Below, in pieces: positions 22,301-34,980 of a DNA stretch of 64,000 nt. The notes beneath the pieces are model-generated. The model was not told the origin of the DNA and made no database searches. It saw nothing but the letters and a program-made list of their open reading frames with translations. A program made the translations under genes and the position numbers. Numbering within the stretch: position 1 is the first letter of the stretch; every line of letters begins with the position of its first letter. The DNA comes from Leuctra nigra (Eukaryota; Arthropoda; Insecta; Plecoptera; Leuctridae), in assembly GCA_934045905.1 (NCBI GenBank), contig OW203767.1, positions 27,598,785 to 27,662,784 of the forward strand, given 5' to 3'.

Positions 22301-22768
22301 ACTTGAAAGTGATAGTTAGTTCTTATTGTGAAAATTCACTAACATGACCATTATTTTTTTGCAACGTATGTTGAAATGTCGCATCCCATTTTATATGCTT
22401 ATTAAAATACCGATTCTGTATGAGTATAAATGGTAAAGGAACGGGAAAAAACTTCAAACGTAATGTTGATGAATCTTCGTCCTCATACGGCTCAAAGTAA
22501 AAGAGACAAGCAGAGTAATTATATTCGAAGTCTGTTCTACGATTCTACTCTTGACAAATACTAATTGGCTTCTGTTTGATAAACAAAGGGTTTTGAAGAC
22601 TCCTGTACTCTGCAGTATGTTGCTTTAATTCCAGTTAATATCTCCGTCTCGGTGGCTCACTCATCCCTCCACTAAACTCTCATCATTGCCCACCGCTTTG
22701 CAGGGAACAAACATTTGCCGGCGAGGAACCCATTGGCAATCTCATGACCAGCAATAATACAGCATCCC
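22301..22768. other. Gene-free interval
   Basis: AT-rich. A patch at 22645-22740 is GC-richer, but I find no splice-bounded frame in it. Confidence 0.4.
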
Positions 22769-22930
<162 letters not shown>

Positions 22931-23246
22931 CTTGTGCCAGTTCAAGTGATAAAGATTGAATAGAGATAATTTCAAGTCAAAACCAACTGAAGAATGACTT
23001 TGATTTTGATTCCCCTGCCCAAGCAGATTTTTCTGAGTATCTTCAGTAATTGGACAGTTGGCATTATAGATTGTTTTACAATAAGATACAGATTTTCGGT
23101 ACATTTTATCGATTTAAATAGAATACGTATTGTATTATCGGATCCCATATATTTTATTTTTGCGTGGACATGCAAATATTATAATTTTATGGTGTATTTG
23201 ATATGGACTTACCGACGGATTAAATCTCACATTGTTTACTGCCTCT

Positions 23247-23301
<55 letters not shown>
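23247..23301 (+). repeat. C-run followed by (TC)n
   Basis: A C-run of about ten bases leads directly into about 22 TC units. It is similar to the block 320 bp upstream; both probably vary in length. Confidence 0.9.
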
Positions 23302-23305
<4 letters not shown>

Positions 23306-23677
23306 TCCTCGTGTACACGGAATGAGCAAAATTTATTACCAACGCCAAAGAAGGAATGAACTTGATGCAAAAGAGAGAAATGAAAGCAATTTTGTTTAAA
23401 GCGTTCGGTTGAAGACAATTTCATTTCATTGGATGAAAACCTACAGAGACAACTACCTCTGGAACCTACATGATAAGGGTGGATGTCATTTTACAGTACC
23501 AATTTTACATTTGTGTACCTATTTGAGTCTCGTAATGTTAACTGTGAAATGTTCCAAATGTGAAACGTTGACTGAATGAATTAAAGTAATTTTCATCGAA
23601 GCTTAAATAAAAAACTAACCGATTGAACAGAATCTATACTATAAGAGTATTGAAAGATTCAGGAGTAGAATAATTAA

Positions 23678-24000
23678 AATCTTCTTGATAGGGATATTTC
23701 ATCCTATTGGTAGTTTATTTCTAGGTAATGAGAACAGTTTCGATCCATATATTATTTGGACCTTCTTCGGGACAAAACTTAACTTTAAAAAACCAAATCA
23801 TATAAAACAATTAAACATTTCAAACAAAGTACTAAAACAATTTTCTAGAGAACATTTGAAATGTGTAATTGTTTTACATGATTTGTTTTTTTTTAGTTAA
23901 GTTTTTTCCTGATAAGAAGGTCCAAATATATGAACCGAAACTGTTGACATTACCTAGAAATAAACTACCAATAGGATGAAATATCCCTATCAAAAAGATT
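23678..24000. repeat. Foldback MITE family F (323 bp)
   Basis: AATCTTCTTGATAGGGATAT at the left and ATATCCCTATCAAAAAGATT at the right start long inverted arms (TTTCATCCTATTGGTAGTTT / AAACTACCAATAGGATGAAA and beyond). The loop is near 23840. The 71-codon frame inside has no coding character. Confidence 0.85.
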
Positions 24001-26730
24001 GTGATATATACTGAAAAATGTTCCCCACGAGATACATAATGTTATTTAATCATCATATGCTTTAAATTAAATGAATCTGACTTGATGAATTGAGTAATTC
24101 CAGGTTGAAGGCTTCCGAAGCTTCCTTATCGATCGAACGCTTGACGCATGAAGCCATAAACGTGTGATTTTGTCGATGGAAAGCTCATAGGTGGGGCTTC
24201 AGAATGACTAGCGAATATTATTAACTTATTATCAAACAGATGAAATTACTAATTAGCTTGCTTTGTGCTTCAATGTCTTTTACGTGACTCATGAAATTCG
24301 GATTATGTTATTAAAACTAATTCTGACACTAAGATGATTGATATTACTTATCAGAGCCGGAATAATAATTAGTTTGTAACTATATTTACTTGTTCTACAA
24401 AATATAGAGTCAGTTGTTGCTTCTGAATCCATCGCCATTTTATTGGGGTTATGGACTGAAATCTTCACATTTCTTCATCAATAGATGAATGTTTCGCACT
24501 TAGATTTGAAAAAAAAATTATTATCATTTATTATAACGTATTTCCTTCTGAATCAATCTTTATCATCATTCGGTTTAGCGTTAACAATATGAAGACTTAT
24601 AATTAAAAATGTTTCATTCATTATTTTGTTGATTAATATTTTATTATTTGTATACCTTGTTGCAAGGCAGTATCTTTTAATAAAATGTTATTATATCATT
24701 CCTTATTAATGTTTACATTTCATTTCTATATATTTTCATAAATGTCAGCGAACCCTGTGTAGATACATCTTTCCCAAATTCTTTATTATGAACTTTAAAA
24801 GTATAAAATACATTAAAATTTAAATGAATTTTTGAATCTAACTTCTAAGAACTTTTCTTCTAACTGTTTACTGAAGTTACAGCCACGAAACTTTGCAACT
24901 TGAAAGCTCTCGTACTTCGTGGAGGTGCCGTGTTTCACTCTAAAGTTCCTCTAACATTCGAGACCCACTCGTCCCACGCAGTAAATGAATACTCAGCAAA
25001 CATCCCATCTCTTCTTGTGGTCCAAAATCAATGTTGCCTCGCACAAAAATCACTGATATTCGATTCAGCGAAAGAAGACTTAAGTTTCGGATGTCAATAT
25101 TCAGCGGACCGAGAATCCTTCCCAATTCAACATCCTCACAAAGAAGGAGGATTTGATAACGGCGGGAATCCGAGATGAAAATATATTTCGAAGAATGGTT
25201 TGATTGTGGAAAAGATTAAGTTTCGTTGGCTCTATTTTCCTCCATTTATTTAACAATTTGAGTTTCATTTTTCAATTTGGGTTCCCTGATTTCGTGACTT
25301 GACGCCAATACTTGCAGAATTAAATTCTGTGATAAAAAAGCAGTCAAGATTATTTGCTTAAAGAAAATAAACAGTCGACATGAATAAAGTGAGATCAATA
25401 TGAGAAAATAACGTCATTTACAATAACATTTCTTAACTTGAAAACGTTAACAACTGAGCATCATATCAAAATAAAATCATTCGAAAATTGTATTATGACC
25501 CATCATCTTGATCAAGGAACAATTTTAAGGATTTCAAGATAGTTTAAAGAAATGGCATTCTCTTTATTCTCTTGCTCGATTTTGCTTCAGGCTTGTAAAA
25601 TATGTTGTAATCTTTGTCTTTGCAGTTATCAAGTAGATCGGACAAACGGTTAATGTCACATTTCAACCTCTAAATTTATATGGAACCAGTAATTTCTGTC
25701 ACCAAAGTGGGCGTATGTTTAACGTAACACGGGAAATAATTATTGCTTCTGCAGCAGCTGTTACGGAAATATTGTGATAGAAACAGTTCTGGTTCGCCCT
25801 ACCATTTTTTTACGTGTGAGAATTAAAACATAATAATTCCGGATTTTACATAATGGAATAATCCGCTCTGGATGGCGTGTTTCATTGAACACGTATCAGC
25901 GATACGTTCCAATGAAGAGTCATCCCTTTGGATCATCTAGTGCACAATATGAATATGATACCTATAACGGAATAAATTAAAACCTTAATTCCAGGCTAGA
26001 ACTGAAATATACAATATTTTAATGAATCGCAATTAGCGGACCAGCTAATCATAATTTATAAAGTAACTAAAACCAATTAATTATTTGATGGAAATCTGAT
26101 CGAACAAGGAGATCGTTCAATTATTAAAATGTTTTGTCCCTCATGAATCTACCTAACCTGTCGACAAGCGAGCACGGATGAATGTAGACTTAAATGCATG
26201 TCACTTTTTTTTGGAGATTTACAAAGCGAAATTATATGAGAGAAGAAAAATCTCTGATAATCTTGATACTTGACCTTTTACTTGAAATAAGTAAGCAGCA
26301 TGATGAAAAATATATAGATTTTTAATTTTGATCAAGATGTGTCCAATGATAAATTCATTCTCGAAAGACAGTTCGACAAATATTTAAACGGAAGATTCAA
26401 ATTACAATGAATTACAATGAATTTTGTTAACCGATTTCATATAATATTAGGTATTATAAAATATTTGTCTTAAAGTTTCAACTTGATCTGACAAACGCAA
26501 TATTTTCACATCTCAGCCAATCAGATGATTTTGCTCCAAAACTATCCAGGTCTATGTGATAACGACATTAGTGTGTGTGCAACTTTCCAGATCGATGACT
26601 CAATGAGTGTGACCCGTGCAGTGCACACAAAAATAAAAACGAACTCTAATTGAGAAAGTCCCGTAAAAGTTAACGGCTGCTCCGTAACAACTTACTCCTA
26701 TATGCTCCAGAAAAAACAGAACAATTTAAA
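24001..26730. other. Gene-free AT-rich interval
   Basis: I find no splice-bounded coding segment and no strong repeat. A 92-codon frame at 24900-25178 lacks codon bias and is not called. Confidence 0.4.
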
Positions 26731-27003
26731 TATGACTGGGGTTTAACGTCGCACTGTTCTGCAGCGAGGCTAATGGCGACGGAGGAATGATTATGATGAT
26801 GATTGGGAGATGATGATGAAGATTAGGTAAGGATGGAAGGTGGGAAGGAGGCGGTCGTGTCCTATTAGTAGCGTACATTCCCTGCATTTGCCTGTCGACT
26901 GAGGGAAAACCACAAAAAAAAACCGTTCAGGAAGGACGGCCGCGGGATCGAACCCGGGCCTCCGGAATACAAGTTCAGAGCGTTAACCACTCACCCAACC
27001 TGT
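26731..27003 (-). repeat. tRNA-derived SINE, minus strand
   Basis: Read on the minus strand, the head contains GGGTGAGTGGTTAACGC (A-box region) and, about 40 bp on, GGTTCGATCCC (B box; plus-strand 26944-26954). A tail follows with GACGGCCG-type sequence, an A/T-rich run, and at the distal end the reverse complement of TGGGGTTTAACGTCGCACTG. The head resembles a tRNA with intact Pol III promoter boxes. From memory, very similar SINEs occur widely in insects; the exact family needs a library comparison. Confidence 0.75.
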
Positions 27004-27357
27004 TCCGTAATTTAAAAATGTTTCGAGGATTCCCAACGAGACATAACTCTCTACAAAGTCGATTAGTCCAACATTTTTTGTTGAAATTGCTTTTCGATTG
27101 GATTAATATATGAGCTGGAAATGATTGCTGCGCAGACGAACGAATCCCCCGCTTGTGTTTTATGTGGCGCATCGCCGCCGCATCGCTAAGTGTCCAGGAG
27201 ATTGTTAATTACCTAGTGATTAGTCCTGATTTGTTGGAGGTGACGAGAGATGCTCGATAGGTCAGGGGTCACGCGAACTGCGGTCATGATTGACCTCGTT
27301 AACTAATCAATCGATCACTTTAATTGCTGGTTATTCATCGATATAGATCGCTATTCG
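27004..27357. other. Gene-free interval between SINE and MITE
   Basis: Nothing recognised. Confidence 0.4.
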
Positions 27358-27540
27358 GTGCCACAGAGGTAGAAGGCCAGAGGTCCAGTTTATTGATGTT
27401 GCGACGCACACTTTTGGAATGATATAGGTAATCAAGCTCTTGCAATTGCCATTTGACTGATGTCAACAAATACAGTTATATTGAAGTATTCTCTTTCACA
27501 ATGACTTATGTCAAGGTTACAAACATGTTTGGAAGAAGGG
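27358..27540. repeat. MITE family B, copy 4 (right end truncated)
   Basis: It begins GTGCCACAGAGGTAGAAGG and carries ACACTTTTGGAATGATA, CAAGCTCTTGCAATTGCC and GTATTCTCTTTCACAATGAC. It loses similarity before the right terminal repeat. Confidence 0.7.
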
Positions 27541-30500
27541 TTGAGATACAGATTTTATCTCTACTGGGAAGACATTCTTCATACAAATCTAGTATTCTGA
27601 AAAGCTATCTGTAACGATTGGTATCTACATAAAGAGGTATCTACATTATATACACATTCACTTGGGGTATTTGTTGGTATTTATTCGTGTTGATTTGAAT
27701 TGTTCTAGTCCCTAAGATTGGTTGTTTTTTAGCACGTTAACAGAAACTTTTGAAAAAAATTACTTTTCAAAAATGTTGAGAGGTCTAATTCCCGGCCGTT
27801 AGCGCAGCTGAAAACCTTCACCATTTAGGCTTTCAAAGAGAACTTTTGACTAATTATAAGTTATCAAAACTAATAAATTATACACGAAATGGAGCTAAAC
27901 TATGTATATTCTATTGCACTTCTCTCGTCATCTGTATGAGATAACAAACAGATAACAAACTTTCAGAACGTTTTTAACTTTTTATATACTTCTTGTTTGA
28001 ATATCATCAAACTATTTTAATTAAATTATAATAAATTATAAGATATCTTTGTAAGTTTTAATAGTAGTTAGCAAAGTAGGATATCTTTATTACGATGCAT
28101 GATGGGAACATAACTTAACTTTCCTTATTATCTGGTAAATGCAAGATGTGCATTATCAGAACCACAAGAGAATGAAAATGTAATCTACATAAATAGGCTC
28201 CATTTCTTTGGGAATTATGCGTATCAAAACGTGTACAAAGTCCTCTTTGAGTCTTGAAACCCTTGTTTCAAAGTGTACTTTTGTCAACTTAAAAGCTGTG
28301 AAAACTTACCGTAGACCTAAATGGTCTAAAGAAAAAGCTCATGTTTCTATAGTTTATTTCCCCATTCTCTATTGACATGGATATTTTGTTTTTCAATTAT
28401 AGTAGTAAAGAAGAATCGAGTTTCCAGGATAGCACGGAAAATATAAAAGCAATAACATCTAATAGAACGAATGAATGCAAATGTAGTGGGATGAAGAGTG
28501 AGGGAGAAAGAGAATACCGGATAATGTGTGAATTTATCGTGCAGCGAGAAGAGCAAATATTTTGCGTCGAAGAAAAATATATTCATATTCAAACGCTTTG
28601 AGTATGAAGAAGATATTTCCAAAGAACGTGACATTGAATGAAACTTGAAACAGGTGAAAGTTTGTGATTCTTTTAACATTCCGATGATGGAAAATAAAAT
28701 TTCGCCAAAGATATCTTCACTAAGATATATCTCATATATATCTATATATGAGAAGATTTCGCAAAACGATATATTATCTCCGAACTAAACAAGTTTGCAT
28801 ATCTTTAATCTGGATTTGGAACTTTCTGGATTTACCTTTCATCAGTGGCGTCGCCGGATGAGATATCACTCGTCTCAGATTCAAGGGTCAACGTGACAAA
28901 CACGCATCGCACTTTGGCACGCACTTCCGCCACTGCACACGCACTTTCAACATTCGAACATTCCAAGTCAAGTACCGGACACTTAAACACGCGCGCACGC
29001 ACAATTTGTAAATATCAACCACTCCGAATTTGACAAATTTAAATTTAACAAAAAAAACTTTGGTGATTTAATTTTTTTTTAAATGTTAGCCTCAACACAT
29101 CCGATTTTATAAATTAAATGAATCAAACCAAATCTCGTGATTGTTGATGTAAAACGAGTGAATATTCCAAGTGATATCTCTCCCAGTGTCGGAGGAAGAC
29201 TGAATCGGAGTTGGAGAAGGGGCCGCCACCCCCCTCTAGTAGAGGATCGCAATTCGCAACCATGGCGCCACACGGTAGCCACCCCCGGAACTTCTGCCGC
29301 CTCATGGCACTCGACACGTGTCCTTCACCCCCCCCCCCCCCCCACCCCCGCACGCTGGAAGATATCCAACGAATGTGGTCGTGTATTTACATATAGTCGG
29401 CCTGCCAGTTAGGAGGTCCATTGAATTAGTTGTTACGAGATGTGGAAGAAAAGAACGCGATTATTGGGTTAGCTTTGTTTTCAAGATCGAATACGGATGA
29501 AGAAGATGGGAATTGGACTCCAGTTCTTTAACAATTGTCATGTATTATTTCTCCGACTAGAGAAAGGTAATGACTACACAAACGGCTCCATTTATTCTTG
29601 ACGAATATACTTTTATTCGTCAATAAAACACTATTTATACAGTCAAAAGCTAGTCTCAAAGATACTGAACCAATTTATTTGTTCTAGTTGTCTTTATTTA
29701 GTAATTTATCGTTATACCTATCGTAGCAAACCAAAAATCAAAAAGTATGTTTTTTGTTTTTTTATAGGAATATTCCAATACAAGAAGCTGTGTTTCAATG
29801 GAAGCAAATATTTTTCTTCGAGCTTTCAGCTTTCCTCAATAAAAAACATATTTTAATCTTCGTTAAAACAAAATTATTGCCTTTTACATCACTTAACTTT
29901 TTCACATTGTTCTGCGTTGGTACAAATACTTTAACGTGCTCCACATTTGTCGCTGGTTATTTAATTTAATTTTCTAAATACCTTTTCTGTAGGCAGATTG
30001 TCGTGATGTTTGATCGGTTTCTTACCTGAAATAAACAAAAGTTACAATCAATTCAAGTGCTTGATTCATTCAAGATTAATAAATAAGTTTTCTTTCCGTG
30101 CTCCGAGACAATAATCCTGCAGCCACTAAAAGAGAAGTACATGAAAGAGTCTCCGTGCGAATCCAAGATCTGTGAATTATGGAGATGCTGCAAGATGCGT
30201 ATTTAATCTTAACATGTCAATGATATAATTTTATACAGATTTAATTTCCGTAAGCAACTGATTAAAAATGTAATGAACAGAGTAATTTAAAGATCGCTTT
30301 TCGTACTTATTTGTATATCGGTACAAACAAAACAAAAATATGTGATCCAATACCAGCCGTGTGTGCCTATTGATTGTTTCTCCCCCTTTTGTCAGAATAC
30401 CGAGCTTTTAGCGAAAACCCAGCTTATAAAAACACACTCGAATGTTCCTCGGCGAAGTTCGAAAATACTTGTCGGTCGGTGAAACGTCAAACAATGTTTC

Positions 30501-31029
30501 GATTCTTTGGACCATGTTCGCGGATCCGGATAGAAGTTCTGTCATCCACCGTTGCCATGACAACAACAAGAGATGATAAAATATGTAGGTGCGAGACTAC
30601 GCTCATGATATTTCCACACAACTTTCATTTTAAAAAGTTCGGCTCTTCTTTTTCGTTTGTTTGTTTTCAAGAAAACATAGAACTTGTTTTGTACTTTTGT
30701 TGTAGGGAAAATGAAACGGAATAAAGAGGTTTTCGGTGCGACTGACATTGTATCTAATTTTCTGTAATGGTGGGTTAATTTAATGAAGTCGTTAAATCAG
30801 AAAGAGTAAGTAATAGTTGAAACTAGAATAATAGAGAAGCTATCTTAATAAGTATCATTATTAGGAGACATTCAATTCGAAATTTACCAATGTAGATTTT
30901 CTCCCCCAAATACGTTATCAATACAGCCCAGATGTTTCATAATAAAAACTGGATGTCAAATTATGGAAATATTTGCAGTACTGTTGAATAGGTAACATTA
31001 AACATTTGTACCGCATTTGAAATTTTTGT
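27541..31029. other. Gene-free interval
   Basis: AT-rich. A CpG- and C-rich patch at 28840-29400 includes a run of about 16 C (29328-29343) and could be an unrelated repeat or a regulatory region, but I see no splice-bounded coding segment. Remaining frames are short and AT-rich. Confidence 0.4.
29328..29343 (+). repeat. Poly(C) run
   Basis: Sixteen consecutive C bases followed by ACCCCC. Length is probably unstable. Confidence 0.9.
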
Positions 31030-31035
31030 ATTTAC

Positions 31036-31074
<39 letters not shown>

Positions 31075-31090
31075 TTTTATTTATTTGTAC
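31030..31090 (+). repeat. (TTTA)n microsatellite
   Basis: About 14 ATTT units with one irregular unit at the right end. It lies 50 bp before a copy of the GCGAGC family and may be unrelated to it. Confidence 0.9.
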
Positions 31091-31138
31091 AATATATCCA
31101 ACAGAGTAAAACTCCACAAGAACATAACATATAAAATA

Positions 31139-32022
31139 ACTAGGAAAACGCTCTGAGTAACGCGTTGATGAGCGAGCACGGATACGCGGAACACCTCGAA
31201 CCGAAATTATGTCTATCAAAAATATCATTAAAAGCCAATAAATCTTGAATTTCGTCAGACTTGAATAAAAATCTCTAAATATTCCTAAAATGTTAGTATC
31301 AACCCTTATGATTGAACTGTTCCTTGTTAATATTCAAAAATCACAGGATCTCTTTAAAAAAATATACCTGGGACCACTCAAATCATATGATATTAGTGTG
31401 TACACAATATCAGATCAATCTGTTGAACGGTCATTATTAGTTTCATTTCGTTTGAAACTTTCTGCTCTAACTACCTTGCCTTGAACTGAAGATTCGAAGT
31501 CGCCGTGAATTTGACAGCCAACACGCAAAATGTCACTAAAATTACAAAACCTTTTGAAAATAACTACAGATTTGACTGAAAATTGGCAAAAATACCTTAA
31601 ATGTTGGTACCAATGACCATGCAAAGTTTTTAGTTGATCGGTCAATCGGTTCTAGTTTAAATTTCAAAAATCACAGGAAAAATGGTTTCAAATTTGAACC
31701 AATGGGTGGATTTGGCTGAAATTTATTATGATTGGGTACAATGTTGGTTGCAATGTCTTTGCTAAATTTCAAATTGATCAAACCAACCAATCGAAAGATA
31801 ATTTTTTTTAAATTTGCACCAATCAGGGGATTTCAAAAAAATTAGGGTCTGCAACAATCAGAAATGTTACGTACTTGTGTGCAAAATTTCAGCTCGATCG
31901 AAGAAAAACTCTGACCTGTATATCGTCAGTAACAGAAAAAAAAACAAAAAAACAAAAAAAACAAAAAAACAGAGGTCCGTGCCAAAAGAGCCAAAAGGAG
32001 ACGCTCGCTTCGCTCGCTCAAC
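31139..32022 (+). repeat. Repeat family A (GCGAGC family), copy 1
   Basis: It starts CTAGGAAAACGCTCTGAGTA then ACGCGTTGATGAGCGAGCACG, and ends with an A-rich tract and GAGGTCCGTGCCAAAAGAGC then GCTCGCTTCGCTCGCTCAA. The same ends and many interior landmarks (TTTTGAACTGAAG-type segments, AGGGTCTGCAACAATCAGAA, TCAGCTCGATCGAAGAAAAA) recur at 46329-47636. No intact protein; the type of element is uncertain. Confidence 0.8.
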
Positions 32023-33116
32023 AACAAATTATGAAAAACTAACAGAGAAAAGCAATTGATACAATATATAAGGTTAAAAATTAAAAAAAAAGGAAAAATT
32101 TAAAGACTCACAACAAACTAAATTATACTAATCTAATGCTAATCTATGAACCTAATCTAAATCTGGGCTAAATCAAATACAAATTTACTAAAAATGGACC
32201 TAATATCTTCAATAGAATTGTTAAATATATCTAATGTGATCAATTTGGAACAACAGATTTATCTGATAAAAGGATAAATCTGAATAATTACTAGATAACT
32301 AGATAATCTAGCTCACTAGATAATTTTTAATGTTGCCTTTTCTTTCAGAACTTAACAGTCTCAAATTACTAATTGTCAATATTAATGAAAATACATTAAA
32401 ATATCTAATGAAGCTGTTCCATCTTATTACCTTCAAAGAGAGGTAGGTCCTCATCTAAGTTGACCAAACTGTCGACTAACTGATGACATTGACATGTAAA
32501 ATGCTCTTGGCAATATAGGTACTTTATTTCGTTGTAGCACTGTAATACTTGTCATATTTTATAAAAGTTTGTAATTAAAATATATTGATTGTTAGACTGT
32601 TTGCTATTTGTTTTGAATATTAGTTCTGAATTTCATCCGTCAGAATGTCACATTCTTTTTTTCCAATATTCGTAGAGTTACCATGGTAACGCTTTTTCAT
32701 AGGCCACGACTACCTTCATCCATCAAAAATTGAATGTTTAATTATCTCTCTTGTAAATAACGTGTAATACAATTCTTCCGATTTTGAACGTAGGTTGAAA
32801 ACTCATTCGTCTCTAATGGACTATTCGTCTGTTTTTCTCCGAAACCCGAAGTGGAGATGCTTGGTTTAGCTTTAAATAACACGATAATGTGTGTCCTCAA
32901 GCGTGATTGTGTAACTGTCATTGTCAGATGGAAATCTAGTGAAAGGCAGACCCAGAAAGATGTAGGGTTTGCGTCTGAAAATGAAATTAACACAATGCAC
33001 TGGATAGTTCTGTACATTCATTGATTATTTTCATTGGTTGTTGATTATAATGTAAGGCTAGGATGAAGTGATTATAATTAATTTGAGTAAGTCTGTGAGG
33101 TACAGGGTAAGATCGA
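32023..33116. other. Gene-free interval
   Basis: Very AT-rich; no feature recognised. A 91-codon minus-strand frame at 32742-33017 is not supported by composition. Confidence 0.4.
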
Positions 33117-33498
33117 CCCATAAAAAAACACTCCGTGTAAAAATACCAGCCAAGTCTCTTCAACTATAAAAAAAATAGAAGAAATCTAAAAATTCAGCAC
33201 TGAAAAGAAGTGATATCAAAAAATGGGCCAAGTCAAAACTTAATTTTAAAAACCAAAATATACTTGGCGCATCGTAAATATAAATAGCATAGAAGTATAT
33301 GCCAGAAATTAAATGAGCCTAAATTATATAATACGAAAAACGATGCGCCAAGTATATTTTGGTTTTTAAAATGAAGTTTTGACTTGGTCCATTTTTTGAT
33401 ATCACTTCTTTTCAGTGCTGAATTTTAAGATTTCTTCTATTTTTTTATAGTTGAAGAGACTTGGCTGGTATTTTTACACGGAGTGTTTTTTTATGGGG
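33117..33498. repeat. Foldback module of repeat family G, copy 1
   Basis: CCCATAAAAAAACACTCCGT and ACGGAGTGTTTTTTTATGGG start arms of about 170 bp, nearly perfectly inverted, with AGAAGTGATATCAAAAAATG and CATTTTTTGATATCACTTCT inside. A closely similar foldback sits at 43249-43605, also directly beside the other parts of family G. Confidence 0.85.
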
Positions 33499-34416
33499 AC
33501 ATCACTAATTTTTTTAGTTTATTTACACAACTTGTAACACATATCGGAGCAACAATGACTAATTCCACACAAAAAAATACGCCGTTTCCGCATTGGTTAC
33601 TACCAAAAATTGTGTATGGTGCTAAATATAAGCTTAAAATGAAATTCCATGAAGAATTGCGAAAGCATCGTTCCAATAGGTCCAGCCGTTTTCGAGATAT
33701 GGCATCACTTCCTGTTTTCAAAATGGCGGCTGAAATTACGGCTACCTAGAATGTATGTAAATGTTAAGTATCATTATAAGCTTTCTGAATATGTAGTTAT
33801 GTAGTAAGAGGCGATTCAATTCTTATTCTTCATTTTCATGACGTCATTTCCGGTTTCGGTAATAAAAATTTATATTTTGACTATTGATATTCCATAAAGA
33901 TGACCGTCTAAATCATTTGGCGATAGTTTTATTCCGATCAGTGTAGCCGTTTTCGAGATATGACGTCACCTTCGGTTTCAAAATGGCGGCTTCCGGTTGG
34001 TTTATAAAAAGGCATCTCAGACGCCAAAAGTGCACATGTGGTAAAAATTTCAAGTCGATCGGTTTAGCCGTTTAGGCTGTGGCGGTGATTGCGATGTTTC
34101 CTGATATCATCATCATCAGATAGTTTTTAAAAGGGGTGTAATTTCACTGTTTTCACGGCCTTCTAGCTCGCAAATGGCATAACCTGTTGTTCCCAAATTT
34201 AGTATATGGTGTGGGGTAGGCTATAGCTCGAAATTAAGATATTTCGCAACAATGTGAGATTTTTCAATTTTGAGATCTAGTAGGCCGAAAATGCTATGTT
34301 GTTGCTTACAGTAAAAGTGTTTGGTCTGCTCCTCGGTTTATATAGGCATTTACGTTATGTTGAGTGACTGTGAGTGTACTGTACGACTTGGCTGGGTGGA
34401 GCGACCGCTCCACTAG
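33499..34416 (+). repeat. Repeat family G body, copy 1, with 3' hairpin and CTAG
   Basis: This region is collinear, in inverse orientation, with 42308-43240. Landmarks are AGCCGTTTTCGAGATATG, AAAATGGCGGC, GATCGGTTTAGCCGTTTAGG and GTAAAAGTGTTTGGTCTGCT. It ends in a perfect 16-bp palindrome, TGGAGCGACCGCTCCA (34397-34412), followed by CTAG. A terminal hairpin followed by CTRR is the 3' signature of Helitrons, so a non-autonomous Helitron-like element is possible. No protein is encoded. Confidence 0.6.
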
Positions 34417-34627
34417 ATTCAAGTCCATTTGATAAGAATCGAAGATAAAAGTGTCATTTACATTTTTTTTTTAGTCTTGTAATAATATGAATATTTTTTA
34501 CAAACCCAGAAGATATTTTGAAAGACGCTCGTTTTCTCTTAAAACAGGACTTGTAAGGTTCTTCCCCTGTACCCTTCATCTGTTTTCACTGACATATGGA
34601 CATATTCTAATTGGTTAAGAGCTTAAT

Positions 34628-34980
34628 TAAGAGGGAGGAGGAACAAAGATGTATAATATTGTGCAATATCTTTTTCCAGTGTAATTGTTAACAAAATAGG
34701 GCTATGGACGTGAATTCAGAACAGTTCAATGAAAATAATTTCATAGCTTGGAATAAGTTATTAGTTTTATTTTGTCCAACAGTACTTTGTTTGACTTGTA
34801 CTTTGTTTATTTTGACACAATGATACTAATAACTTATTCCAAGCTATGCAATTATTTTTATTGAACTGTTCTGAATTCACGTCCATAGCCCTATTTTGTT
34901 AACAATTACACTGGAAAAAGATATTGATAAAAATCGATTAAAAAACTCGTCAAGGCCACGCTCACTACCAAGCCCTCTTA
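34628..34980. repeat. Foldback MITE family D, copy 2
   Basis: It ends with GATAAAAATCGATTAAAAAA then CTCACTACCAAGCCCTCTTA, almost as in copy 1 (13831-14218). Its long arms (GTGTAATTGTTAACAAAATA / TATTTTGTTAACAATTACAC) pair. The left end is shortened relative to copy 1. Confidence 0.8.

Noticed and set aside
24900..25178. 92-residue plus-strand frame (MKALVLRGG...)
   Set aside because: No codon bias, no splice signals and no recognisable motif.
28840..29400. GC-rich patch as a coding exon or CpG-island promoter
   Set aside because: Frames are short and contain C-runs; no splice-bounded segment. It may be a repeat or regulatory DNA.
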